A stretch of DNA of 59,924 nucleotides, from NCBI GenBank assembly GCA_947564645.1, contig CANOCU010000017.1, positions 1-59,924 on the forward strand. The letters are read 5' to 3'. Below the pieces are notes generated by a model, which did not search any database, was not told the DNA's origin, and was given only the letters and a program-made list of their open reading frames with translations. Position numbers and translations under genes: made by a program. Origin of the DNA: an uncultured Lachnospiraceae bacterium. Lineage in GTDB: Bacteria > Bacillota > Clostridia > Lachnospirales > Lachnospiraceae. How positions within the stretch are numbered: position 1 is the stretch's first letter; each line of letters starts with the position of its first letter. This document shows positions 23,991 through 32,246 of the stretch, in pieces.

Positions 23991-26639
23991 TTATTTGCAT
24001 GCCGTTATACGATAGGAGCCGCTTCCAAGATGCAAGATTGTTCCACCGTTTTCTTTCTCGTCCTGACCGGTTTGGTAGGCTGCATTGTTACGGATGATCT
24101 CTTTCACGCTGCCGCATTTTTCCGGGATCCGTATTTTGGCCTGTGTGTTGAAGGGAATTTCTACTTCCAGACAGAATTCTGACGCTGTCTTTGTCCAGGA
24201 GACGGCAACCGTTCCGTTTAAGATCTCCATGCCTGCCTGTGCGTGTTTCATTTTATCCGGCACGCAAGGAGCGATCAGCAGCTGCTGTGCGCCTTCCTCG
24301 TCCATGGAGATGTGGATTCCGCCGAGGTATTTGTAGAACCAGACGCAGGCGGCCGCCAGCATGGGCTGATTCCTGGAATTCATAATGTTGTTGTCTCTGT
24401 CGGCTTCCCAGCGTTCCCAGATGGTGGTGGCTCCCTTATCCAGCATGTATCCGAAGCTGGGAGAAGTCTTCTGCATCATCAGTTCGTAGACCGTATCTTC
24501 CCTGCCATAGCGGCAAAGCACTTCCACCAGGGCTTTGGTGCCCATATTTCCGGTAGTCATGTGGTGATCATGCGCCCGGACATCTGTCAGGATATTGTCC
24601 ACGATGCCTGCGATGTCTTCTTCTGCAGCCAGCCCAAGATCCAGAGAAAGGGCGTTGGCGCTCTGACTTCCCTGATCGTATTGCCTGGTATCCGGGTGGA
24701 AGAAGCGGGCGTTATACTTCCTACGCACATCCTCCATAAGGGCGGTGAGATAGGAAACATCCTTCCTGCCCAGGATCACGGCCATTTCCCGAAGCTGGGA
24801 AAGGGAAAGGTAGAGATATGCCGTGGAGACCAGGGCGGCAGTCACGTGCATGGATACGGCGCCGGCGCCGTAAGGTTCCGGATAACATTCTTCCTGCGGG
24901 CAGGCCCATTCGCCGAACCCGGTACGGGAAATGATGAGATCTTCCGTTTCCTGCAGCAGGACATGAATGTATTTCATAAGGTTATCGTAAGACTCTTCCA
25001 TGAGGCGCCTGTTGCCGTAAGTCCGGTACATCAGCAGGACGAGGCTTACCGGAGTGTTGACCTGGGGATCGCAGGGACGGCGTCCCCAGCGGAAAGGAGC
25101 GGTATCTGCGAAATACCCATCCCGGTTCTGCGTGTCCTGAATGTCTCTGGCCCATTTCTCGAAGAAGCTGGCCATGTCATAATGATAGGTACAGCCCTCC
25201 GCCCGGGAAGTCATATCAGTGGTCCACCCATGCCGCTCGTCTCTCTGGGCGCAGTCCGTAGGGATACCCATCAGGTTACAGGCGTCGGTATGTCTCATGA
25301 TCTGGGACAGCCGGTTGAAAAAGTCGTTGTCGGACTGAAACCAGGCATTCTCGTGAAGGTCGGTGTGTATAAATTCCGCCGACAGATCATGCAATGTTGC
25401 CTCTCCCTGTACCTGGACGGTAAAGTAACGGAATCCGTGATAAGTGAATCGGGGCGCATATTCTTTCACATCCTGGTCGCCGCGCAGGATATAGCTGTCC
25501 TGACACCGGGCCAGTCTGAGAGCGGTGCGGTCGAGGGTGCCTTCTGCGGTCAATTCTTCCGCGAAGGTCAGGGTAACTTTGGCGCCTGCGTTTCCCGAGA
25601 CCCGGATGCGGACCCAGCCGGTCTGGTTTCGTCCGGTATCATAGAGGAGACTGCCGTCCTTCAGCGTGCCGATACAGGAAGGCGTCGAGTGTTCCACGAT
25701 CCGGATCGGCGGGAGCAGCGCACCTGTCCTGATACCGCCCGGATCTTCCACTACCGTGGCCAGAATCCAGCCATTCGGGCGTTGGTGTTCCTGCAGGAAC
25801 CGGGGTTCGTATGCCGGCGTGTCCCAACCGTCCTTTTCCAGCCGGGCATCGTAGTCTTCGCCGTCGTAGATGCTGTTATACAGGATGGGGCCTTTCGCAA
25901 CGCACCAGCCGATGCCCCAGTCGGTATATTCTTCCTGCCGGCTGCCGTCTTCATATTCGATATTAAGCTGAACCAGTACTTTGGGCTGCCCGGCCCATCC
26001 GGTACCTAGGATCAGACCGATCACGTTGTCTTCTGGCAGCAGGGCTTCGGTCACGTCATAGGCGGTATAGAGCACTGTCTTTCCGTAATCCGTGGGCGCC
26101 GGATCCAGGAGATGGTCGCCGATCCTGCGGCCGTTTAAGTGTAATTCGTGATATCCCAGGCAGCAAACATAAGCTCTGGCCCGGGAGATCTTCTTTTGCC
26201 GGCAGTGAAAGGAATAACGCATCAGGAGCCCGTTGCCGATCAGGCCGCCCAGGAAACTCATCCAGTTTCCTTTCCAGTCACGTTCATTTAACAGACCCAT
26301 CTCAAACCAGGTCGGCTCGCCAAAAACGGAGAATTCCCCGGACTGGTCCTGAATGCGGACCGTCCAGTAGACTCGTTCTCCGCTCTCCAGGGCAGTACCC
26401 TGATAGGGAATTGCGTAAGAACGGCGGCTTTTTACCACACCTGAATCCCAACGGTCATAGATGCCGTCCCGCAGCAGGGTTTCACTGGAGGAAGCCACGA
26501 TCTGATAAGCCTGCTGCCAACCGCTTTCGGAAGCGGATCCTGCTTTCACCTGCCAGCTGAGGAGCGGTTGACTCCTCTGTACGCCCAACGGGGTTTTCTC
26601 ATATTCGCAACGTAGATTTTCGGGAATATGGTTGTTCAT
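23991..26639 (-). CDS. GH78 alpha-L-rhamnosidase
   Basis: An 882-aa inverting rhamnosidase that releases terminal alpha-L-rhamnose. Domain order is typical: an N-terminal Fn3-like module with PLLSWQV (about 10-110), a beta-jelly-roll with ISRARAYVCCLGYHELHLNGRRIGD (about 120-290), a second jelly-roll (about 300-420), the (alpha/alpha)6 catalytic barrel and a C-terminal beta domain. The active-site block GIPTDCAQRDERHGWTTDM holds the Asp, Glu and Asp residues of the family. GAWACP-like FGEWACP and TTIWERWEAD are further conserved segments. No signal peptide, so cytoplasmic. ATG 26639 follows AGAGAGGTATA. It is divergent from the ABC importer at 26965, with which it shares a promoter element, and upstream of the 779-aa gene. 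Confidence 0.94.
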   Translation of the reverse strand: MNNHIPENLRCEYEKTPLGVQRSQPLLSWQVKAGSASESGWQQAYQIVASSSETLLRDGIYDRWDSGVVKSRRSYAIPYQGTALESGERVYWTVRIQDQSGEFSVFGEPTWFEMGLLNERDWKGNWMSFLGGLIGNGLLMRYSFHCRQKKISRARAYVCCLGYHELHLNGRRIGDHLLDPAPTDYGKTVLYTAYDVTEALLPEDNVIGLILGTGWAGQPKVLVQLNIEYEDGSRQEEYTDWGIGWCVAKGPILYNSIYDGEDYDARLEKDGWDTPAYEPRFLQEHQRPNGWILATVVEDPGGIRTGALLPPIRIVEHSTPSCIGTLKDGSLLYDTGRNQTGWVRIRVSGNAGAKVTLTFAEELTAEGTLDRTALRLARCQDSYILRGDQDVKEYAPRFTYHGFRYFTVQVQGEATLHDLSAEFIHTDLHENAWFQSDNDFFNRLSQIMRHTDACNLMGIPTDCAQRDERHGWTTDMTSRAEGCTYHYDMASFFEKWARDIQDTQNRDGYFADTAPFRWGRRPCDPQVNTPVSLVLLMYRTYGNRRLMEESYDNLMKYIHVLLQETEDLIISRTGFGEWACPQEECYPEPYGAGAVSMHVTAALVSTAYLYLSLSQLREMAVILGRKDVSYLTALMEDVRRKYNARFFHPDTRQYDQGSQSANALSLDLGLAAEEDIAGIVDNILTDVRAHDHHMTTGNMGTKALVEVLCRYGREDTVYELMMQKTSPSFGYMLDKGATTIWERWEADRDNNIMNSRNQPMLAAACVWFYKYLGGIHISMDEEGAQQLLIAPCVPDKMKHAQAGMEILNGTVAVSWTKTASEFCLEVEIPFNTQAKIRIPEKCGSVKEIIRNNAAYQTGQDEKENGGTILHLGSGSYRITACK

Positions 26640-26710
26640 TTGGTATATACCTCTCTTTCTTGTTCATTGCCTTTGCGGCGGATATTCGACTTGTGGATAA
26701 TTGTAGTGTC

Positions 26711-26740
26711 ATTATGGATCCCGGCAAATGGTAAGGCAAT
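26711..26740 (-). promoter_or_regulatory. Probable promoter of the GH78 operon
   Basis: On the minus strand TTGCCT (26739-26734) and CATAAT (26716-26711) are 17 bases apart. The -35 and its flank, ATTGCCTTACCATTTGC, nearly match the divergent promoter at 26886-26901, suggesting a common activator. The rest of the 325-base region between GH78 and the binding-protein gene is AT-rich, with an inverted repeat CTAATT/AATTAG around 26795-26815. Confidence 0.6.
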
Positions 26741-26885
26741 GGAACAGAGTATAGTTTTTGTGCATCTTTTATAGAAAATTGGATATCTTCCTAATTAATA
26801 TATAAAATTAGCCATATAGAAACTATAAAAATAGTGTATTTATACAAAAGAATATAAATATTGCACAAAATATATAGTTTGCATA

Positions 26886-26915
26886 ATTGCCTTGCATTTG
26901 CTCATCCTTTATGAT
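26886..26915 (+). promoter_or_regulatory. Probable promoter of the ABC importer operon
   Basis: TTGCCT at 26887-26892 and TATGAT at 26910-26915 are 17 bases apart. The element ATTGCCTTGCATTTGC overlapping the -35 matches the divergent GH78 promoter with one substitution and a one-base gap. Confidence 0.6.
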
Positions 26916-26964
26916 GATAGAGCAGTAAGAAATTGGGACCATGAGTAAAGTAAAGGAGGAAGGT

Positions 26965-28326
26965 ATGAAGTACAAGAAAATGAAAAGGTTGTTATCTCTG
27001 GCAATTATGTCGGTATTGACGTTATCTTTGCTGGCAGGCTGCGGCGGTGACTCCGGAGCGAAACCGGAAACGACGGAAGGAAATACGGAGGAAGTACAGG
27101 AAGCACAGGATTCTACAGACGCATCTGACGGTGGGACGGGGGATGCGGAGACGATCACCATGTGGGGTTGGAATGCAGGCGATATAGAGAAGATCTTTGC
27201 GGCCTATAAGGAGAAGACAGGGGCTAATGTGGAACTGGATTATGTGACGGTACAGCAGGAGGAATCGTTCCAGAAGCTGCAGACTACGATCAGCGCAGGA
27301 CTGGATCTGCCGGATATCGTGCCCAGTGAGGTGGGGCAGCGGGGAACGATGTTGTCTCTGGATATCTGGGAAGATTTAAGCAAGGATCCCTATAATTTTG
27401 ATACGAATTGGATCTTTCCCTATCAGATACCGCTGTGCAGCAATGAGCGGGGCGAACTGGTAGCGCTTCCCTGGGATGTGAGTTCGGCGGCACTGGCTTA
27501 TAAGAGACCGCTTGCTCTGGAATATCTGGGAACAGAAGACCCGGATGAACTCAGTGCCATGTTCCCGGATTGGGAAACTTTCATGGAGAAAGGCATTGAA
27601 GTCAAGGAAGCCAGCGGCGGCAAGATCTTCATGTTTGCCAGCCTGACCAACGTAAAGCAGATCATGGACGGACAGAACCCGCAGCCGATCGTGAAAGACG
27701 GCACACTGGATATGACTTCGATCAGAGAGACGCTTGGCTGGATGATCAAGTTCAGGGATGCGGGGATCGTGGACAATATTCTGGAGACATCGACGGCTTA
27801 CAGCGCTTCCTATGCAGATGATCTTCACATATTCTATCCCTGTGCCGGGTGGTCTCCTACGTATGTGATTCAGCCCAATGATCCCGAAGGACAGGGAAAA
27901 TGGGGATTGACGGTTCCGCCGGAAGGATGCTTCAGCTGGGGTGGTTCTGCATTCATGATCCCCAGGGATGCCAAGCATAAAAAGGCGGCTTATGATTTCG
28001 TCTCATGGCTGGATTCGGAAGAAGGCACCAGATCCCAGCGTGACGTGGTGGGCTATAATATTTCCAATGTAGAACCGTATAAAGATGCAGAATTTGCAGC
28101 GCTCTATGACGATTGGTTTGGTGATCAGAACATCGGTGAGATGCTGTTCCAGACAGCGATGGAGAATATCGAGGTAAGACCTGTGAGCACCTATGACGCG
28201 ACGATCACGGAGGTCTGGGCGATGGTGACGGAGGCTGTCAACAGTGATAAGAGTATTGACTTTGAAAGTGCCTGCAACATGTTCGAGGAGGAAATGTATA
28301 CGCTGGCGCCGGAATTAAGAAAGTAG
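26965..28326 (+). CDS. Sugar ABC transporter substrate-binding lipoprotein
   Basis: A 453-aa lipoprotein of the CUT1 (SBP family 1) type that captures an oligosaccharide outside the membrane. The lipobox is LSLLAGCGGD at about residue 20, followed by an acidic, Thr/Glu-rich linker. The mature protein begins TITMWGWNAGDIEKIFAAYKEKTG and contains LPDIVPSEVGQ, LPWDVSSAALAYKR and SWGGSAFMIPRDAKHKKAAYDFVSWL, all standard for the family. ATG 26965 follows AAAGGAGGAAGGT. Two permeases follow after a strong hairpin. The ligand is probably a rhamnose- or galactose-containing pectic fragment, inferred from the neighbouring GH78, GH42 and GH43 enzymes. Confidence 0.93.
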   Translation: MKYKKMKRLLSLAIMSVLTLSLLAGCGGDSGAKPETTEGNTEEVQEAQDSTDASDGGTGDAETITMWGWNAGDIEKIFAAYKEKTGANVELDYVTVQQEESFQKLQTTISAGLDLPDIVPSEVGQRGTMLSLDIWEDLSKDPYNFDTNWIFPYQIPLCSNERGELVALPWDVSSAALAYKRPLALEYLGTEDPDELSAMFPDWETFMEKGIEVKEASGGKIFMFASLTNVKQIMDGQNPQPIVKDGTLDMTSIRETLGWMIKFRDAGIVDNILETSTAYSASYADDLHIFYPCAGWSPTYVIQPNDPEGQGKWGLTVPPEGCFSWGGSAFMIPRDAKHKKAAYDFVSWLDSEEGTRSQRDVVGYNISNVEPYKDAEFAALYDDWFGDQNIGEMLFQTAMENIEVRPVSTYDATITEVWAMVTEAVNSDKSIDFESACNMFEEEMYTLAPELRK

Positions 28327-28342
28327 AGGGAAGTTTACGTGT

Positions 28343-28375
28343 GGTGTCTGCCGGCCGGATGGCGCGGCAGACACC
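28343..28375 (+). other. Intercistronic hairpin between binding protein and permease genes
   Basis: GGTGTCTGCCG (28343-28353) pairs perfectly with CGGCAGACACC (28365-28375), and the loop holds a further GCC/GGC stem. No U tract follows. Such hairpins protect the upstream mRNA and let binding proteins be made in excess over permeases. Confidence 0.7.
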
Positions 28376-28393
28376 GTGCAGATAGGAGTGTAT

Positions 28394-29371
28394 ATGCCGA
28401 GAATAAGATCAGAGACAAAAGGTGGGAAAGGGCTGAAACGAAAACTGAAAGGGCGTTTGATCTGGCCGTATCTGTTCATCCTTCCTTTTTTCATTATTTA
28501 TATTGCGTTTAATTGCTATCCGCTTATCTATACCTTTATCATCAGCCTGAATGACTGGGACGGATTTTCGCAGCCGGTCAGCGTGGGACTGGCCAATTAT
28601 AAGAACATCTTCACGGAAGATCCCTACTTCCTTAAGTCGATCGGAAATACACTGTTCTTCATGGCTTTCGATATCCCGATCGTGATCATATGCGGCCTGA
28701 TCCTGGCATCTGTATTTAACAGCAGGAAACTGAAGGGGGCCGGTTTCTTCCGGACAGCGGTCTTCCTGCCCTACATAACGATCCCGGTGGCGATAGGTGT
28801 TCTGTTCTGTCTGTTGTTCGACTGGAATTCCGGAACGGTCAATTTGATTCTGGCAAAATTCGGGCTGATAAAAGAGCACATCAATTTCCTGGGGGTACCG
28901 AGGCTCGCACGGATGATCGTGATCATGATGATCTGCTGGAAGTATATCGGATATCATATGATATTCTTCAATGCAGGTATCTCCGGCATCTCCATGGAAC
29001 TGTATGAGGCGGCGGATGTGGACGGAGCCAGTGCGCTTGTGAAATTTACCAGGATCACGATACCGCTGCTCAAGCCGATCATAGAGTATCTGGTCATCAT
29101 GAACATTATTTGGGGCTTCCAGCTGTTTGATGAACCGAAGGTGTTGTTCAGTTCCTGGACTTCTTCCTCCGGAGGAAGCGGACTGATGGGCGGGCCGCTG
29201 AAGTCCTGCCTGACAGCGATCTGGTATATCTATGATACTTCCTTCGGCTCCCAGATGCGGTACGGTAAGGGAGCGGCGGCAGCTTACGGGACGTTCCTGT
29301 TTATCCTGCTCTTCTCAATGGCAGCGTTTATCGTCATGAAGATCATCGGAAGAAAGAGCGGAGAAGACTAG
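28394..29371 (+). CDS. Sugar ABC transporter permease (MalF-like)
   Basis: A 325-aa CUT1 inner-membrane permease. Six membrane segments are visible, the first at about residues 25-47 (YLFILPFFIIYIAFNCYPLIYTF). The ATPase-contact EAA loop is ELYEAADVDGASALVKFTRITIPLLKP. ATG 28394 follows ATAGGAG; the N-terminus is basic (RIRSETKGGKGLKRKLKGR). It pairs with the next permease to form the channel for the binding protein upstream. No ATPase gene is present, so it probably uses a shared MsmX-type ATPase encoded elsewhere. Confidence 0.93.
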   Translation: MPRIRSETKGGKGLKRKLKGRLIWPYLFILPFFIIYIAFNCYPLIYTFIISLNDWDGFSQPVSVGLANYKNIFTEDPYFLKSIGNTLFFMAFDIPIVIICGLILASVFNSRKLKGAGFFRTAVFLPYITIPVAIGVLFCLLFDWNSGTVNLILAKFGLIKEHINFLGVPRLARMIVIMMICWKYIGYHMIFFNAGISGISMELYEAADVDGASALVKFTRITIPLLKPIIEYLVIMNIIWGFQLFDEPKVLFSSWTSSSGGSGLMGGPLKSCLTAIWYIYDTSFGSQMRYGKGAAAAYGTFLFILLFSMAAFIVMKIIGRKSGED

Positions 29372-29390
29372 GTTGGAAATGGGGGTTAAA

Positions 29391-30212
29391 ATGACGAAGA
29401 AAAAGCTTAGTAAAATTATTTTATTTTTGATCATGGCACTGATCGCACTGATCTGTCTGCTTCCTTTTTATTTTATGCTTATCATGAGCACCCAGTATAC
29501 AGAGGACATTTATAAAGGGATCACGTTTCTGCCAGGCCGTTATCTGTTGGATAATCTGAAGACGGTGATGAATGCCCATTTTGAGGTGTATTACAAAAAC
29601 AGCCTGATCGTGGCTGCGTCGGCGACGGCGCTGTCCCTGCTTGTCAGTACTCTCTGCGGATTTTCTTTTGCCATGTATGATTTTAAGGGATCGAAGTTTC
29701 TGTTCGCATTCGTTCTGGTGACGATGATGATTCCTACGCAGCTGGGACTGGTGGCCTTCGTGGTGGAGATGAAGACGATCGGCTGGATGAATACCCTGCT
29801 GCCGCTGATCGTTCCGCCTGCGGCGACGGGATTCGGCGTATATTGGATGAAGAATTTTATCGGGAGCAATTTTCCGAAGGAACTGATGGACAGTGCGAGA
29901 ATAGACGGCGCCAGTGAACCGGGCATTTTGTTTTCCATCGCAGTGCCCTGTATCAAACCGGCGATCGCGTCCCTGGGACTGATGAATTTCGTGACCAACT
30001 GGAATTCTTTCCTGGTGCCGCTGATTGTCCTGAACAAATCCGAGACTTATACGGTGCCGATCGGTATCATTAACTTGAATTCCGCCTACCGGAATGACCT
30101 GGCGGCCAAGATCACCGCACTTTCCATAGGGATCATCCCGCTGCTGATCCTGTTCCTGCTGACGGCAAAAACGTTTATCAGCGGCATTACCATGGGGGCG
30201 GTCAAAGAATAG
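29391..30212 (+). CDS. Sugar ABC transporter permease (MalG-like)
   Basis: A 273-aa CUT1 permease with six membrane segments (first at about 10-32, LFLIMALIALICLLPFYFMLIM). The EAA loop reads ELMDSARIDGASEPGILFSIAVPCIKPAI. ATG 29391 is chosen because GGGGGTTAAA precedes it; TTG 29373 and ATG 29379 are also in frame. It forms the importer with the genes at 26965 and 28394, starting 19 bases after the latter. The following GH43 gene is 26 bases away and probably cotranscribed. Confidence 0.92.
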   Translation: MTKKKLSKIILFLIMALIALICLLPFYFMLIMSTQYTEDIYKGITFLPGRYLLDNLKTVMNAHFEVYYKNSLIVAASATALSLLVSTLCGFSFAMYDFKGSKFLFAFVLVTMMIPTQLGLVAFVVEMKTIGWMNTLLPLIVPPAATGFGVYWMKNFIGSNFPKELMDSARIDGASEPGILFSIAVPCIKPAIASLGLMNFVTNWNSFLVPLIVLNKSETYTVPIGIINLNSAYRNDLAAKITALSIGIIPLLILFLLTAKTFISGITMGAVKE

Positions 30213-30238
30213 AGGAATGAGAAAGTTGAGAAAGGAAC

Positions 30239-31828
30239 ATGACCATAAAGATGGAAAAATATTTTGAGAATCCGATCTTGCCGGGCTTCTACCCGGATCC
30301 ATCGATTTGCAGGGTGGGAGAGGATTATTATCTGGCAACATCATCTTTTGTGTATTATCCGGGGCTGCCGGTTTTCCACAGCACTGATCTGGTGAACTGG
30401 GAGCAGATCGGGCACGGGATCTCCAGGCCGGATCAGCTTGACTATAAGAATTGTGAGACGTCTCTTGGTCTCTGGGCGCCTACGATCCGGTATCATCAGG
30501 GGACCTGGTATCTGATCAACACCTTTGTTTCCGGAGGGCGGGAAGCAAAGAGGGAGAACTTTATTCTGACGGCAGAGCGGCCGGAAGGGCCCTGGAGCGA
30601 TCCGGTCTTCATCGAAGGCGCGGACGGCATTGATCCCAGCCTCTTCTTCGATGAAGACGGCAGGATGTGGTATACAGGGAACTTTATCGTGAAAGAGCCG
30701 TTATATGAAGGCCATCATGGTATTTATCTTTGTGAACTGGATCCGGCTTCCTTCCAGATTATCGGAGAGCGCCGCGTGATCTGGGACGGGGCTTTGAGCC
30801 GCAGTCATTGGATTGAAGCGCCGCACCTGTACAGGAGGGGGAAGTATTATTACCTGATGGTGGCGGAAGGCGGGACTTTTGTCGATCACAGTGTGATGAT
30901 GGCCAGAGCGGAATCCGTGGAAGGGCCTTATGAACCTTGTCCCCGCAATCCGATCCTGACGCACAGGCACATGTCCATGGAAGCGCCCATCTCCGTGGTC
31001 GGGCATGGCGATCTGTTCGAGACTCAGAACGGGGAATGGTGGATGGTGGTCCTGGGTATCCGTACCTATCAGAAAACCCATTTCAATACAGGGAGAGAAA
31101 CTTTCCTGGTGCCGATGCGCTGGGAAGAAGACGGATGGCCCATGGTGGATAATGAAGAAGGCCGGGTACGGGTTTGGGAACGCCGGCCGGACTTGCCGGA
31201 GAACAAAGTGCTTCCGGTGTGCGGGGCGGATCAGTTTGAGGAAGAACGGCTGTCCTGGTGCTGGAATACCATTCATCCACCCGGCGAACCTTTCTATTCC
31301 CTGACGGAGAGGAAAGGATGCCTGCGCCTGCATCTGCTTCCGCAGACGATGGAGGAGATCTGCTGCCCTGCTTTTGTGGGAAGACGGCAGCAGCATAAGA
31401 GTTTTCTTATAAAGACGGCGCTGGATTTTGTGCCGGGGAACGAGAAAGAAGAATGCGGACTGGCGCTGGTACAGGATGACAGATATCATTATCTGTTCTT
31501 GTGCGGAGGGACAGGGAAAGGGACGGAAAGCGGTAGGATGCTTCGTCTCTACCGGTGCGCGGGAAACGGCAGGATGCTGGTGGAAGAGCGGCCTGTCAGA
31601 TCGGGCCGGATCTATCTGACGGTGTTCTGCACGGGAGAAACTTATCGGTTTTATTACGGATCTTGTGAAGCGCAGACGGAATATTTCGGGGAACAGGATG
31701 CCGCGTTACTCAGTTCTGATGTGAACGAGGGATTTACGGGCGCTTATCTGGGGATGTATGGCACGTCCAATGGCATGGCGACCGAAGGGTACGGTGACTT
31801 TGACTGGTTTGTTTACCAGGGTGAGTGA
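30239..31828 (+). CDS. GH43 beta-xylosidase/arabinofuranosidase-like enzyme
   Basis: A 529-aa cytoplasmic inverting glycosidase. The five-bladed propeller starts NPILPGFYPDPSI, with catalytic base Asp20; the pKa-modulating Asp is in GADGIDPSLFF and the acid Glu in SHWIEAPHLY. The C-terminal 190 residues form the concanavalin-like domain found in GH43 beta-xylosidases. ATG 30239 lies only three bases after GAAAGGAA, so ATG 30251 is an alternative. It is the last gene of the importer operon and is followed by a terminator. The enzyme probably removes xylose or arabinose from imported oligosaccharides; the two cannot be told apart from motifs. Confidence 0.92.
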   Translation: MTIKMEKYFENPILPGFYPDPSICRVGEDYYLATSSFVYYPGLPVFHSTDLVNWEQIGHGISRPDQLDYKNCETSLGLWAPTIRYHQGTWYLINTFVSGGREAKRENFILTAERPEGPWSDPVFIEGADGIDPSLFFDEDGRMWYTGNFIVKEPLYEGHHGIYLCELDPASFQIIGERRVIWDGALSRSHWIEAPHLYRRGKYYYLMVAEGGTFVDHSVMMARAESVEGPYEPCPRNPILTHRHMSMEAPISVVGHGDLFETQNGEWWMVVLGIRTYQKTHFNTGRETFLVPMRWEEDGWPMVDNEEGRVRVWERRPDLPENKVLPVCGADQFEEERLSWCWNTIHPPGEPFYSLTERKGCLRLHLLPQTMEEICCPAFVGRRQQHKSFLIKTALDFVPGNEKEECGLALVQDDRYHYLFLCGGTGKGTESGRMLRLYRCAGNGRMLVEERPVRSGRIYLTVFCTGETYRFYYGSCEAQTEYFGEQDAALLSSDVNEGFTGAYLGMYGTSNGMATEGYGDFDWFVYQGE

Positions 31829-31857
31829 AGAGGTGGATGTAGTAACGAAGGTTTTGC

Positions 31858-31890
31858 AGCAGGCAGGAAAAACTCCTGTCTGCTTTTTGA
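31858..31890 (+). terminator. Rho-independent terminator of the first glycan locus
   Basis: AGCAGGCAGGA pairs with TCCTGTCTGCT (one G-U) around a five-base loop and runs into TTTTT. It lies 30 bases after the GH43 stop codon. Confidence 0.88.
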
Positions 31891-31898
31891 TTTTAATA

Positions 31899-31914
31899 TT
31901 TAGAAAATACTAAA
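31899..31914. promoter_or_regulatory. Operator-like site 1, TTTAG-N6-CTAAA
   Basis: TTTAG-AAAATA-CTAAA, an inverted repeat just upstream of a promoter. The same arms and spacer occur at 32120 and, with one arm base changed, at 47914 before the ArsR-like gene. Confidence 0.6.
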
Positions 31915-31925
31915 GTACTTTATTA

Positions 31926-31953
31926 TTGAAAAAGAAAAAAGGAATGCTATAAA
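31926..31953 (+). promoter_or_regulatory. Candidate promoter upstream of the endo-arabinanase gene
   Basis: TTGAAA at 31926-31931 and TATAAA at 31948-31953, 16 bases apart, in the 418-base AT-rich region between the two glycan loci. It would give a leader of almost 300 bases. Besides the terminator, two operator-like sites and this promoter, I see no gene or clear RNA structure in the region; a second TATAAA at 32148 lies just after site 2. Confidence 0.4.
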
Positions 31954-32119
31954 TGATGCTTGAATAGACGGAATAAATCAACAAGATTTACAAATTGTGT
32001 ATAAAAAAGCAAAAATAAATAAAAGAAAATGTAAATACAGAGGCGATTTGTCGTGATAGTATCTGATGGAGGATCGTGCGGGGCACCTTATTGTACCCGC
32101 ATAATTATTACCCCCAATA

Positions 32120-32135
32120 TTTAGATAAATCTAAA
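32120..32135. promoter_or_regulatory. Operator-like site 2, TTTAG-N6-CTAAA
   Basis: TTTAG-ATAAAT-CTAAA, with seven-base perfect arms (TTTAGAT/ATCTAAA) and a two-base centre. It lies at the -35 position of a possible TATAAA box at 32148-32153 and about 110 bases before the endo-arabinanase start. Confidence 0.65.
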
Positions 32136-32246
32136 TTTATTTGGTAATATAAAAAGATAAATGAAAACAGTACATCTGCAATCACAGTAAGGTAAGACGG
32201 AACCGCCTGCCGTGCTGCATGTACAGGATTCAGACGGAGATTACCA

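Noticed and set aside
24243-26009. A 588-codon open frame on the plus strand
   Set aside because: Antisense to the GH78 gene, which has clear catalytic motifs; the plus frame shows no recognisable domain and no start signal.
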